Position numbers and translations under genes: made by a program | In this document: piece by piece, positions 35,801 through 45,456 of the stretch | Layout of the letters: each line of letters begins with the position of its first letter | How positions within the stretch are numbered: the stretch's first letter is position 1 | The notes under the pieces: generated by a model | Databases searched by the model: none | What the model was told of the DNA's origin: nothing | Seen by the model: the letters and a program-made list of their open reading frames with translations, nothing else | NCBI GenBank assembly: GCA_026075535.2 | Contig: AP026544.2 | Location: 4,216,001-4,280,000 of the forward strand | Source: Tricholoma matsutake | Lineage: Eukaryota; Basidiomycota; Agaricomycetes; Agaricales; Tricholomataceae | DNA length: 64,000 nt | Direction of reading: 5' to 3'

Positions 35801-36530
35801 TGAGAAAGACAAGGAGTCGCATTCTTGACATGAGATGAAGGTGTGTGATCCGAGACTCATCAAGCAGCGGAAGATTGTTCGTAAATGAAGTGGCCGAGAT
35901 GGTGGAATCTTTAGAGAGTCAGTTAATATAAGGGATAGTATAACAAGAAAGAACGTACTATGTTTCACATCTCTCAGGAAGACTTCGGATCCAACAGTTG
36001 ATGCTATGATTGATTTGAAGCATGTTATACTGCCATATTTAAAGGAGTGCTGGCTGGAATTGGCATTCATAGTTGATCCTTCGGTAATATCCCCGCAGGA
36101 GATGTGATTGCCAGTCAGACTCCCATTCTGGAACGTGGTAAACATTAGATGTTCTCCACTGGTGGTCAACACGATAAGCATGACACAGGCAGTATCACAA
36201 CACCACATCATATCCAACACACCTGGGTCACCCAAACACAATTCCAGAGATCTAGCATGGATATCAGAGTTCTCCGGGTTTTGCGTGTCCCATATGATAA
36301 GCCGAGGGAAGCTGCCTGGATGTCTGTTCAACATATCACGAATGGTTGATGGGGGAAAATGACCTACCCCCAACGATGACAGTATCACCATCATTGCAAA
36401 ATAAAACCTTCCTAACTTTTCCGGTCTGTCTGCTCAGCAAGGATCCAGTCAAATTCTCCAAGTGAGATGCCATGTAGCACCAAAAGCCTGAGGATGCGAA
36501 GGAACACTTGAGGAACGGAAGTTTGTTGTA
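32849..36530 (-). pseudogene. WD40-like / JmjC (KDM3-type) demethylase-like gene with TGA breaks
   Basis: Read on the minus strand, the 5' half (36530-35060) resembles a beta-propeller: KVRKVLFCNDGDTVIVGG, RLIIWDTQNPENSD, HVWALDVGSKVCHFPD. A GTTTGT/CAG intron continues in frame into a basic linker (TRKRKATTIRRTSVSKKMK) and a CIAC/CRF zinc-like region. A second cysteine cluster (WFCSRCRFELCSSCYNAC) precedes a JmjC domain with a KDM3-like LNLFSYFPKGSLIPDLGPKLY block. Fe ligands are the HMD motif (His 33377-33379, Asp 33371-33373) and the His of PPGCPHQ (33083-33085). The family removes methyl groups from histone lysines using Fe(II) and 2-oxoglutarate. Three in-frame TGAs at 34391, 34588 and 34681 interrupt otherwise readable sequence, each compatible with CGA. 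It could instead be two genes; the join is inferred. Confidence 0.7.
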
Positions 36531-36589
36531 TTGATTAGTGCTACATACTCGAGTCCGACTTTTCACACTGACAAGGATCAATAACGTTC

Positions 36590-36910
36590 AACCTTAAGAG
36601 GTATAGGCGAGGGCATACCAGCGACATAAATATGGTGTTGAGCCTTCCGTCAAGGGCTTCTGAGTCAGGTCAAGCTGGAATGGATTGAGTGACTAAAAGT
36701 CAGACTCAAAGCAGGTGATGAATAGTCAGGCCTGCAGGTAACGAACTTAGATGGGTGGGAAACAAACTGGGCTTGTCGTCCTTGCCGCGAAAGATCAGTC
36801 ATGGTGGCACTATGAGTAAGTTCAACGTTCAACACTCAACTCTGCATGTGACCATTGCAAAAGGAACCAAACAGCATCAAACTTGAAGTACTTGTAACTT
36901 AACCCTGCCT
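36590..36910 (-). promoter_or_regulatory. Leader module copy 3 / 5' direct repeat
   Basis: Counterpart of 30590-30905, with the double box at 36686-36738, upstream of the WD40-like/JmjC gene on the minus strand. Confidence 0.75.
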
Positions 36911-36935
36911 TGTCTATCCCTTTGTTCTGTCGCCC

Positions 36936-36987
36936 ACAGGTTTGACTTTTCGTCACCCAGTGACTTGAGTCTGACTTGTCACTCAGT
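36936..36987 (+). promoter_or_regulatory. Leader box copy 4 (plus orientation)
   Basis: The box pair in the opposite orientation (TTTGACTTTTCGTCACC ... GTCTGACTTGTCACTCAG), about 100 bp before the ATG at 37085. With copy 3 it makes a divergent arrangement between two accessory genes. Confidence 0.65.
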
Positions 36988-37084
36988 TTTTCATTGGGAT
37001 CTGGAACCTTTGGGTGCACTGCCTAGGCTGTGACACTTCAACTTGAACAACGGTCAACCTTCAACGTTTCAACGTTCACCCATC

Positions 37085-37614
37085 ATGCCTGCAGTCCGAG
37101 CTCCTAGTTTTGACCATTGCATACCTCCTCGTCCACCCCGAGCGCCTAGTTTTGATGATCCCATACCTCCTCGTCCACCCCAAGCGCCTAGTTTTGACGA
37201 TCCCATACCTCCTCGTCCACCCCGAGCGCCTAGTTTTGACGATCCCATACCTCCTCGCCCAGCCCGAGCTCTGAGTTTTGATGATCCCATACCTCGTCAA
37301 GCTCGAGCTCCCAGTTTTATCGACCCGATACCTCCTCATGCAGACGGTACCCCCACCGGTAGAAAGAACTTGTCAAACCAACAACCGCACTCCAGCCCTC
37401 GAAATCAAATTTATATGCCTTTGATAACTACATCAAGATCCACCGCTCGAGTGCCACACCTTCGCCACGTGAATGGTACGTCATCCAACTCGTTCTTCTA
37501 TCAACTGTAGCTACTCTTTACATTATCCTTTCCATTACTTCATTGTGGGTATTGGCCGCCGCCTTGACCACATCGAAGATGTTTACTGCATTGTTCAATA
37601 TGAGATTCCTAGAG
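37085..37614 (+). pseudogene. 5' part of the zinc-finger / possible His-Cys protease gene, cut by a retrotransposon
   Basis: ATG 37085 opens a low-complexity N-terminus made of five repeats of PRAPSFDDPIPPRP type (42 bp DNA unit, 37100-37320), then a Ser/Arg-rich stretch ending VPHLRHVNG at a GTACGT donor. Downstream is one copy of a coding-like segment, GRRLDHIEDVYCIV (37540-37600), which is part of a 79 bp unit repeated beyond the insertion. The gypsy element begins at 37615. The rest of the gene resumes after 43653. Confidence 0.6.
37100..37320 (+). repeat. 42 bp coding minisatellite
   Basis: Five in-frame units around CCTAGTTTTGATGATCCC; each encodes 14 residues with SFDDPIP. The last units diverge. 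Confidence 0.85.
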
Positions 37615-38039
37615 TATAAGGGCAACCTAAGCCTCTAGCAAAGGGAAATCCGAAGTTAAAATTATGCTACATAATACAGGGATTGGGGGCGCACCTAGCA
37701 AAGGGATTTCCGAAGAGAAAACTCTAAGGATCCCCTTGCTGATGCCCAGTATATGTGAAGATGACAAAAATCAAATATAACCTAAAATAGAAAAAGGCGG
37801 AGATAGGCGGATCAAGGCCGCCGAATGACATCATACCAAGGGGTATGTGTCGGAAGGGGTACTCCGCCTCTAAATATAAAAGTGTCAACATATACAAACA
37901 TGATAGCAAGGGAAAATTAGTAATAAAATCCAGAAAAATCATAGAAAATGAAGAATAGAAGGAAATGAGGTGGGGAAAAATATGGGACGAACATAAAAAA
38001 TAGGAAAAACACACAGGGCACCCCCCTAGTCCCCTTACA
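37615..38039 (-). repeat. 3' LTR of the chromovirus
   Basis: 425 bp, CCCTTATA/TGTAAGGG ends. It differs from the 5' LTR at about eight sites plus a one-base indel; most substitutions are CpG against TpG or CpA. Confidence 0.93.
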
Positions 38040-38074
38040 TCACCCCCTCTCTAAGATGCATTGCCCCGATGCAT

Positions 38075-38630
38075 TCAAAATCGTATACAACCAAAGTCCG
38101 TGACTTGAATGCAACGCGGTGCAGCAGTGTGCCGTCGGTGGAATTCCTTGATTAACCGAGGGGCATTTATGTCAGACTCTTCGACCCATGAGTTCTCCTC
38201 ATACCCATAACCCTTCCAATGTACCAAATACTGGAGTTTTCCTCGACGCAAACGGCTGTCCAAGATTGACTCGACTTCATATTGGGGTTCTCCCTCGATC
38301 ACTGTAGGTGGTGGTGGTGGGTGTGAATGGCATCCCGGGAACGGATCTGGGGGAGCTGGAAGCAATTTGACGACATGGAAGATGGGATGGAGTCTGGACA
38401 TGGAAGCTGGGAGGCGTAGACGATAGGCATGTGTTCCAACGCACTTGACAATGGGGAAAAGTCCCAAGAAGCGATGAGCGAGTTTCTTGGATGGACATGT
38501 AGTGGAGATGTCACTGGAGTCAAGATAAACTCGATCACCAACCTTGTACTGAGGGGTTGGGGAGTGGCGCTGGTTGTAAAATCGCGCCATGTCGTCCTTC
38601 GCCTTTGCTAAGGCTGCCTTGCCTCCTCCA
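38075..38630 (-). CDS. Integrase C-terminal region and chromodomain (pol fragment)
   Basis: Continues pol in another frame: DDMARFYNQRHSP, then KVGDRVYLDSSDI (integrase tail) and a chromodomain, YEVESILDSRLRRGKLQYLV and HWKGYGYEENSWVEESD. Chromodomains of such elements can steer integration to marked chromatin. It is separated from the main pol frame by a one-base shift near 38618-38625, so no intact fusion can be made from this copy. Confidence 0.85.
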
Positions 38631-41304
38631 AGCTATCCCTCATGCATTCTGTGAACTCATTCACTGTCTCGATGTGTGAGGGAGTTTGGTGAGGTTCAAA
38701 TCCCATGCGTGGATGTTGTCCAGTGTCTAAGAGGAAAGGGGTCTGTTGAGTGGAAGCATGGACATGGTTGTTGTACCCGAACTCGGCCAAAGGAAGGAGA
38801 TCATCCCAATTGTCCTGGCGTTCATTGACAAAGAGGCGGATGTACTGCTCCAGTTCCTGGTTGACTCGCTCCGTCTGGCCATCAGTTTGTGGGTGATAAG
38901 CAGTTGAAGCAAGGAGTTTGATCCCCAGGAGTCGGTACAGCTCACGAGTGAACTCTGCCATGAACTGAGGGCCACGATCCGAGAGGAAGGCACCAGGAAG
39001 TCCATGTAATTTCCACACGTGGTGGAGGTAGAGTCGAGCGGCACCTAGGGCACTGACAGTGGTGTGAGTGGGAATGAAGTGAGCGTGTTTTCCCACTGAG
39101 TCAACTGTGCACATCACCGCATCAAACCCGTTTGACTCTGGCAATTCCACCACAAAGTTGACGCTGACGACATCCCAACAACTCTCTGGAACAGGAAGAG
39201 GGTGTAGCTCACCAATAGGCTTGCAACGAGGGACCTTGGTGCGTAAGCAAAGGTCACAAGTGCGACAATACTGACCAATGAGCCATGACATTTGTGGCCA
39301 CCAATAGTTCCGTGAGGTGAGCTCCAAGGTCTTCCAGCGTCCAGGGTGGCCAGCAATCTGTGAGTCATGGTGTTGGGATATGATGCGCCGGCGAAGGTCT
39401 GGGTCATTGGGAACATAGATGCGATCCCTGAAATACAACAAGTCCTCCTTTTCAGCCCACTCTGCCGCACGTAAGGAAAGGGTCGATCCCTTCCTCAGTT
39501 CTTTAACAGCTCGGGCGACAACATCCTCATGTAAACCGCTACAGTTTGCGCGATGAATGTCATGTAGAATGTCCCGCTCCTCGCCCTGGGGTACAATGCC
39601 TTCCAGTGCCCAAATGGTGAACAGGTCTGGCTGCAACAGCACAATGTTTTGGTTGTCACCGCTGCCATCCCCATGGTCTGCACGTCGGGATAGGGCATCG
39701 GTCTTCCCCATGCTGCGACCCGGACGGTGGTGCAAGGAGAAGTCGAATCTAGATAGATACAGGGACCAACGAGCTTGACGACGGTTCAATTTCTTGGCCG
39801 TCATGAAGTACTCGAGGTTCTTGTGATCCGTCCAAATTTCCACCTCGTGTTGGGCACCCTCGAGGAAGTGTCGCCACTCCTCAAGCGCACGCATTATCGC
39901 CAACATCTCCTTGTCATGGATCTCGTAGTTTCTCTCTACAGCACTAAGGCTTTTGGAGTAGAACGCAACAGGATGCCACTTCTGGTCCTCCGGAGACTGC
40001 TGAGACAACACAGCGCCCGTCGCAAAGTCAGAACTGTCAGCTTCTACATGAAAAGGACGCGAATTGTCAGCAAAGGTAAGGATCAGAGCGGAAGTGACCA
40101 TCTCCTTAAGCTTTTTGAATGCCTCCTGTTGTGCATTATCCCACCTCCATGCCTCCTTTCCTGTCAAGTTGAACAGCGGTCGTGCATGATGTGAGAAATC
40201 CTTGATAAAACGCCGATAAAAATTGATGAAGCCCAGGAAAGACTGCACCTCCTTCTTGTTCGTGGGTGTCGGCCAAGCTGTGACCCCGTTTACCTTGATA
40301 GGATCCATCTCCACTTGACCCTCCGAGATAATCAGGCCGAGGTACTCGATCTTGGTCCTTTCGAACTTGCATTTGTCCTGACGAAGGTAGAGTTTGTACC
40401 GTCGAAGTCGCTCTAGGACGAGGCGCGTGATGCAACGGTGCTCTTCAACCGTGCGAGTGAAGATGAGGATGTCATCGAGATAGATGCAGACAATGCCTTC
40501 GAGGATGAGGTCATGAAAGATGTCGTTCATCATGGTCTGAAAGGTGGCAGGGCTATTAGTAAGGCCAAAGAACATGACAAGTGGTTCAAAAAGACCATGG
40601 TTGGTACAAAAGGCTGCCTTCCACTCATCTCCCTCCTTTATCCTCACATTATTATAGCCCCAACGGACATCGAGCTTGGTGAAGTATCGGGCTCCACGGA
40701 GCTGGTTTACGAGTTCGGAGATGAGGGGTAGTGGGTAGTGATTTTTGACTGTGATGTTGTTGAGTCTTCTGTAGTCTTGAACCGGTCGAAGTGAGCCATC
40801 CTTCTTCTTGACAAAGAAAAAGGGAGAGGCCATGGGTGACTTTGATGGTCGAATACGTCCAGAGGCCAGGTGCTCGTCGATGAACTGGCCAAGCTGCCGT
40901 TGTTCCTCTGGAGAGAGAGGATAGACCTTGCAGGATGAAGGGGTTGCGCCAGGGGTGAGTTCGATCGTGTGATCCCATGGCTTACGCGCAGGAAGAGAGT
41001 CGAATGACTCCTTGGAGAACACGTCTTCAAACTCATGGAGATGAGGGAGTAAGGAGTTAGTAGAGGATTTAGCAGCGTTGTTTTTGTGGAAGGCCTCGGC
41101 GAGGCGTTGGGATATGTTCGATGTGGCACACACCTCATGCGATGAGCGAATTGCAGTATAGAAGATCCGATCACCCTCCTCCACTTCCTCTGGGCCCTCA
41201 TCATCATCATCCGAGTCCAGCATTAGATCAGGAACCCCTTCCAGGTATAGGCAGGGGTCCAGCATGACACTTCTGAGTTCATCGTATTGCCGCCTTCTGT
41301 CCAC
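38608..41304 (-). CDS. Gypsy Pol: reverse transcriptase, RNase H, integrase core
   Basis: About 898 residues. Reverse transcriptase has LDVRWGYNNVRIKEGDEWK, FGLTNSPATFQ and the catalytic CIYLDDILIF. RNase H has HVEADSSDFATGAVLSQ and WTDHKNLEYF. Integrase has an HHCC finger (HHDSQIAGHPG ... CRTCDLCL), then SVNFVVELP where the usual VDF catalytic Asp is Asn, the second Asp in LSDRGPQF, and the Glu in DGQTERVNQELEQ. The Asp-to-Asn change is a GAC to AAC transition at a CpG. The frame ends prematurely at EEARQP. The enzyme would be expected to lack strand-transfer activity. Confidence 0.95.
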   Translation of the reverse strand: MDRRRQYDELRSVMLDPCLYLEGVPDLMLDSDDDDEGPEEVEEGDRIFYTAIRSSHEVCATSNISQRLAEAFHKNNAAKSSTNSLLPHLHEFEDVFSKESFDSLPARKPWDHTIELTPGATPSSCKVYPLSPEEQRQLGQFIDEHLASGRIRPSKSPMASPFFFVKKKDGSLRPVQDYRRLNNITVKNHYPLPLISELVNQLRGARYFTKLDVRWGYNNVRIKEGDEWKAAFCTNHGLFEPLVMFFGLTNSPATFQTMMNDIFHDLILEGIVCIYLDDILIFTRTVEEHRCITRLVLERLRRYKLYLRQDKCKFERTKIEYLGLIISEGQVEMDPIKVNGVTAWPTPTNKKEVQSFLGFINFYRRFIKDFSHHARPLFNLTGKEAWRWDNAQQEAFKKLKEMVTSALILTFADNSRPFHVEADSSDFATGAVLSQQSPEDQKWHPVAFYSKSLSAVERNYEIHDKEMLAIMRALEEWRHFLEGAQHEVEIWTDHKNLEYFMTAKKLNRRQARWSLYLSRFDFSLHHRPGRSMGKTDALSRRADHGDGSGDNQNIVLLQPDLFTIWALEGIVPQGEERDILHDIHRANCSGLHEDVVARAVKELRKGSTLSLRAAEWAEKEDLLYFRDRIYVPNDPDLRRRIISQHHDSQIAGHPGRWKTLELTSRNYWWPQMSWLIGQYCRTCDLCLRTKVPRCKPIGELHPLPVPESCWDVVSVNFVVELPESNGFDAVMCTVDSVGKHAHFIPTHTTVSALGAARLYLHHVWKLHGLPGAFLSDRGPQFMAEFTRELYRLLGIKLLASTAYHPQTDGQTERVNQELEQYIRLFVNERQDNWDDLLPLAEFGYNNHVHASTQQTPFLLDTGQHPRMGFEPHQTPSHIETVNEFTECMRDSLEEARQP

Positions 41305-41404
41305 GACATTCTTGCCTGGCTTCTGTGAAACACGTCCGACAGCGGGATGGACATCGGCTCATGGTAACCTCCCCGGTGTGCCAGTCGACCTCTTGGTTAT
41401 GGTC

Positions 41405-41950
41405 TCAAAGCCATGGATATCCCAAAATCGCCTTTTGCTTTCCTAATTGAGTGACAGCAAAAAGGGCATGCTCACTATGATCTTTGTAATGGAGAACCAG
41501 GTCTGCAACCTCTCGGATGGCACCAGCTTCATTTGGGGATCCATCCACATTATATACAGGTATCGGACGTGAGAGTGAGCGAGTATTTAGACGATGTTGT
41601 TGTACCAGATGGGAATCGATGAAGAGACCAGTCGCACCAGAGTCCAGGAGCGCAGAGACACCGAGTATCTGTCCAGTGTTGGTCGTCTGCAGTTCGATGG
41701 CTAGGTTTAGGGAATGTGCAGAGGGAGTGGATGCCACAATATACTTGCGTGGTAGTTTACGCTCCCATGATTTAATTTTGGGACGTGGAGTAGATGGAGA
41801 GATGGGGAGAGCAGGTACGTCTTTAGCCAACTTCGAAGGGTCAGAGAGGGGAGCAGTCACAGAAATGGATTCATTCTCCGGGGATTCAACTGACAAGACT
41901 TCAAAGTGGTTATGGACAGGCAGTGAGGGCGTACGATTCACTCGCTGCAA
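41405..41950 (-). CDS. Gypsy retropepsin region, truncated by TGA
   Basis: Aspartic protease of the gypsy polyprotein: active site SALLDSGATGLFID and the downstream flap region, to ILGYPWL where TGA (41405-41407) interrupts. Recognisable residues (DHNQEVDWHTGEV) continue in the same frame, so the stop is internal and fits CGA to TGA. Confidence 0.85.
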   Translation of the reverse strand: MQRVNRTPSLPVHNHFEVLSVESPENESISVTAPLSDPSKLAKDVPALPISPSTPRPKIKSWERKLPRKYIVASTPSAHSLNLAIELQTTNTGQILGVSALLDSGATGLFIDSHLVQQHRLNTRSLSRPIPVYNVDGSPNEAGAIREVADLVLHYKDHSEHALFAVTQLGKQKAILGYPWL

Positions 41951-43056
41951 ATAGGAAAATCCTGCTCCTCTACAACTTCCAGCTTAACCTCCTCTGCAAC
42001 TTGATCCTTCGCTTCCTCAACATCTCCAAGTGCCAACAAATCTTGCAGGAGTTTGTCTCGTCCCTCGGGGGTGAGCATGCGGATATCCTGATGATGGGGA
42101 CATGCTCCAGCCCTGTGTCCAGGTTCCCCACAACGGTAGCAGAGATCCAACTTACGTGCACGGCTGTGGGCTGCATCAACATCCATTGGTACTGGGACAT
42201 TGACGGCTGGTGTGGGAGTTTGACGAGCAGGAATGGGGTTAGGGCGGGGGAGGCTTCGATTGAAGGTGTAGGGTGTATGAGTGGTAGTTGGAGCATGGAA
42301 TGCAGCATTAAACGCCGCATTTGTGAGTCGGTTCTCATCACAGAGTGAAGCAGCTTCATACCAAGCAAGGATATCATCGTCCGCTGGGCGCCCTTCCAAC
42401 ATCTGTGCAATCTGGTCCTGAATTTCTCGGTTGAGCCCCCGTCGGAACTTCACCACCACTGGTAACCCACTCCCATACCCTGCCATGTCCACCAAATCCT
42501 TGAACTCATCGATATAGTCGTCCACGGATCGACGTCCCTGGTGGTAAGTGGATGACTCAAGTTGTGTCACTGCTCGGTGGCATTCATTGAGGGGGCAGAA
42601 GTGGCGTACAAACTCAGCTCGAAAGTCACCCCAAGTGGAGAAAGGTAGAGAACCGAGTTCTTTAGTTTGACGTAGGATACGGTCCACATAGAGATAGGCG
42701 CGTTCAGATTTCATGTATGTGAAGGCCCAATAAATTTTTGCAGCCTCATCGATGAATTGATGCGACTGGAGACTAATGTATAACTCACAGGAATTAAGGA
42801 ATGCACGTCCCTGCGCACGTGCACCATTAAATTCGGCGGGGGGGGACGGTTTGATCTGGGCACGTTCCTTAGTGGACGCGTTTGGCAAAACGTCGTTGTT
42901 GGGTGCGCTTGGAGTCGTGAAGGGGGAACTATTAGTCATAGGGTTAGCCTGGAGGGTCCTAACGAAGTTTTCAATCGTAGATTTAAGCGAGTCGATTTGC
43001 GCGTGCATTCCGGAAACGTCGCTTTCAAGCACGTCGAAGCGTTCTGATGCGTCCAT
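41938..43056 (-). CDS. Gypsy Gag
   Basis: 372 residues from ATG 43054-43056 (minus). It has an N-terminal coiled coil, a Retrotrans_gag-type capsid region (FLNSCELYISLQ, WGDFRAEFVRHF, SVDDYIDEFKDLVDMAGY) and a CCHC knuckle CYRCGEPGHRAGAC. It forms the particle and binds RNA. The frame is intact and ends at a TGA overlapping the protease frame. Confidence 0.92.
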   Translation of the reverse strand: MDASERFDVLESDVSGMHAQIDSLKSTIENFVRTLQANPMTNSSPFTTPSAPNNDVLPNASTKERAQIKPSPPAEFNGARAQGRAFLNSCELYISLQSHQFIDEAAKIYWAFTYMKSERAYLYVDRILRQTKELGSLPFSTWGDFRAEFVRHFCPLNECHRAVTQLESSTYHQGRRSVDDYIDEFKDLVDMAGYGSGLPVVVKFRRGLNREIQDQIAQMLEGRPADDDILAWYEAASLCDENRLTNAAFNAAFHAPTTTHTPYTFNRSLPRPNPIPARQTPTPAVNVPVPMDVDAAHSRARKLDLCYRCGEPGHRAGACPHHQDIRMLTPEGRDKLLQDLLALGDVEEAKDQVAEEVKLEVVEEQDFPICSE

Positions 43057-43222
43057 GTCGCTAGGGAGCGCGTTTGGCGAAAATGGCGGCGTGATAAAGG
43101 CGAGAGTATCTGGAACGGTGTGTAGGGACTCTGTGGAGCTTTGGGAAGCGTCGTCCAGTCCGTACCTGCCTATTTTGGGCAGCGCGTTCGCGATTTTCGG
43201 GCCTTAGGGGAGAGTTTTCTAC

Positions 43223-43648
43223 TATAAGGGCAACCTAAGCCTCTAGCAAAGGGAAATCCGAAGTTAAAATTATGCTACATAATACAGGGATTGGGGGCGC
43301 ACCTAGCAAAGGGAAATCCGAAGAGAAAACTCTAAGGATCCCCTTGCTGATGCCCAGTATATGTGAAGACGACAAAAATCAAATATAACCTAAAAATAGA
43401 AAAAGGTGGAGATAGGTGGATCAAGGCCACTGAATGACATCATACCAAGGGGTATGTGTCGGAAGGGGTACTCCGCCTCTAAATATAAAAGTGTCAACAT
43501 ATACAAACATGATAGCAAGGGAAAATTAGTAATAAAATCCGGAAAAATCATAGAAAATGAAGAATAGAAGGAAATGAGGTGGGGAAAAATATGGGACGAA
43601 CATAAAAAATAGGAAAAACACACAGGGCACCCCCCTAGTCCCCTTACA
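43223..43648 (-). repeat. 5' LTR of the chromovirus
   Basis: 426 bp, same ends as the 3' LTR; it carries the element promoter. It is one of three family LTRs in the window. Confidence 0.93.
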
Positions 43649-43654
43649 TAGAGC

Positions 43655-43935
43655 CTTTGTGGGTATGGGCCGCTGCCTTGACCACATCGAAGACGTTTAC
43701 TGCATTGTTCTCTTTACAATATGACATTCCTATCTTTGTGGGTATGGGCCGCCGCCTTGACCACATCGAAGACGTTTACTGCATTGTTCTTTTTACAATA
43801 TGACATTCCTACCTTTGTGGGTATGGGCCACCGCCTTGACCACATCGAAGACATTTACTGCATTGTTCTTTTTACAATATGACATTCCTATCTGTGTGGG
43901 TACTGGCCACTGCCTTGACCACTTCAATGAGCATA
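43655..43935 (+). repeat. 79 bp minisatellite, four copies
   Basis: Units start at 43655, 43734, 43813 and 43892 (exact 79 bp spacing) with CTTTGTGGGTATGGGCCGC and include GACCACATCGAAGACGTTTA. A fifth copy lies left of the retrotransposon (about 37536-37609). The unit overlaps a coding-like exon segment, so expansion breaks the frame. Confidence 0.92.
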
Positions 43936-44015
43936 TCCATGTTACGTTGAGATGTTTATCATGTTTCTCTCATATTTGTTTCATGTTCTTACCAATTAAC
44001 CATTCTTTCTATCAG

Positions 44016-45456
44016 CTGCTTTGCAACAACTACCAAAGTCTGCCAACAATGTATGCAGGGACCTCCGCTCTTAATAGATGAATCACTGACAATCTATCCT
44101 TCTAGTTATGCTTCTTTTGTCGCCAAGGAGGCTATGTACGCTCGTGTACTCTTTGCAAAGCTTTCGCATCATGCATAAGCAAAGGAGACCTCATAGGCTG
44201 TCTTCCTGAAAGATTTCTTGACGGAGATCAATTCATTTGCCCCAACTGCTACAAATCTACCGGACTTGCCCCGCAGGTAGTAGTTTTCAATTGACCCATG
44301 TGATTTTGTTGATATGACTATCTAGTATTCCATCCCCTCCCGTGCTACTGCACCATCCCATTCAGGTATAAATACCACCTCATTGATCATCTACATGGTG
44401 TATTTGGATGAAGGACCCCATTCTCGTGTGCCCGCTACCACCATTGATGGCCAGGTACGCGGCTATTTCCATGGCAAGGTAACTTAAGTAGGACACCCTT
44501 GGTTGATGACTTATTAACGTCGATTTGATGTAGGAAAACCAACTCCTCAGCCTTGTACATCCATTCAAAGACCTTTCGGATAGGAATGAGAAATTTCTTC
44601 TAGTCAAGAATGCTGGGTTAATCACTGCGTTTATACATGGTGCACCTGAGTGCCGTTTTGTATTATTACTGCAGACACATGCCGATCCTACCACTGGTTT
44701 ACTTCATTTTTCCACCGAGAAGTGTACGGGGATTAATGTGGTTTGTACTAACTACTACAACTATCTAGACCTGTTATTAACCGCGGTTCAGATTTTGGAG
44801 TATATCTTGCCTACACTGCGACATCATCAGTTCTCAAATAGCGTCCTACTCCTCAGCAGCTGTGGATATTTTGTCAGGAGACATTTCAGCTCGCTTAGAA
44901 ACGCTGTGTAGGTTTTTAGTTATGTAACTTCCAGCTGATAGTGTTGACATTGATATTTAGCACTGCCTTTGGCTTTGACTCGAGCTTGAGCTTTACGGGT
45001 TATGCCCTTGACCCTCTCCTCATTGCGGTTGCTCTGTATTATCATGTTTTTGACTTCCATGTTATGGGAAATGAGACTTTGCTGAAGGCACTTGAGCGAT
45101 CAGTTTGTGTCTCACTTCTTACTAACACTTCTGTGGTTCTCCTTCGTGGGGATGATGCTGTATTGCTTTGTGGGGCAGCAATTCGATACAGGCCAAATGG
45201 GCGCTATGTTTCCTGTGACACTTGTCATCAGCCTGTTGGATACAGGAAGATGATAAGGGATGGACACACTGCTCTTTACAAGTGTCCCAAGATTGAACAC
45301 AAGGGCAAATCACGGTATCGGGCAGTTCCCCTCCTTCAGTCAGATGGAATGACAACAGTGGTAGGAGGGTTGAGGGAGCGGTGTCGATACATCATAATCA
45401 GGTCAGGATATTTATTTTCCTCACTCACAATGTCAATCCTGATTGTCAACTTCTAG
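44016..45456 (+). pseudogene. 3' part of the zinc-finger / possible His-Cys (caspase-fold-like) protease gene
   Basis: Exons splice as LQQLPKSANN, then a PHD/RING-like finger (44106-44276: CFFCRQGGYVRSCTLCKAF, CISKGDLIGCL, FICPNCYKS). Next comes a domain with FVLLLQTHADPTTGLLHF (His codon 44678-44680) and NSVLLLSSCGYFVRRH (Cys codon 44861-44863). The exon at about 44955 onwards has YALDPLLIAVALYYHVFDF and a second cysteine pair, SCDTCHQPVGYR, to the stop at 45456. A hydrophobic strand ending in His, later one ending in Cys-Gly, is the layout of caspase/CHAT peptidases. That assignment is inference; I recall similar uncharacterised Agaricomycete proteins. No stop was found in these exons. The gene is split from its 5' end by the chromovirus. 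Confidence 0.55.

Larger units (their letters stand above)
37615..43648 (-). mobile_element. Ty3/gypsy chromovirus, full length but coding-defective
   Basis: 6034 bp, oriented on the minus strand, with LTRs at 43223-43648 (5') and 37615-38039 (3') and a 5 bp duplication TAGAG (37610-37614 and 43649-43653). A purine-rich tract (AGAGAGGGGGTGA on the minus strand) abuts the 3' LTR. Order on the minus strand is gag, protease, reverse transcriptase, RNase H, integrase, chromodomain. Defects are a TGA in protease, frame breaks before and at the end of pol, and a catalytic Asp to Asn change in integrase. Confidence 0.95.

Noticed and set aside
37069..37339. Minus-strand Gly/Arg-rich repeat open frames
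   Set aside because: They are the complement of the SFDDPIP-encoding repeat on the plus strand.
43655..43935. CRISPR-like array
   Set aside because: Units are contiguous 79 bp tandem repeats without unique spacers, in a fungal genome.
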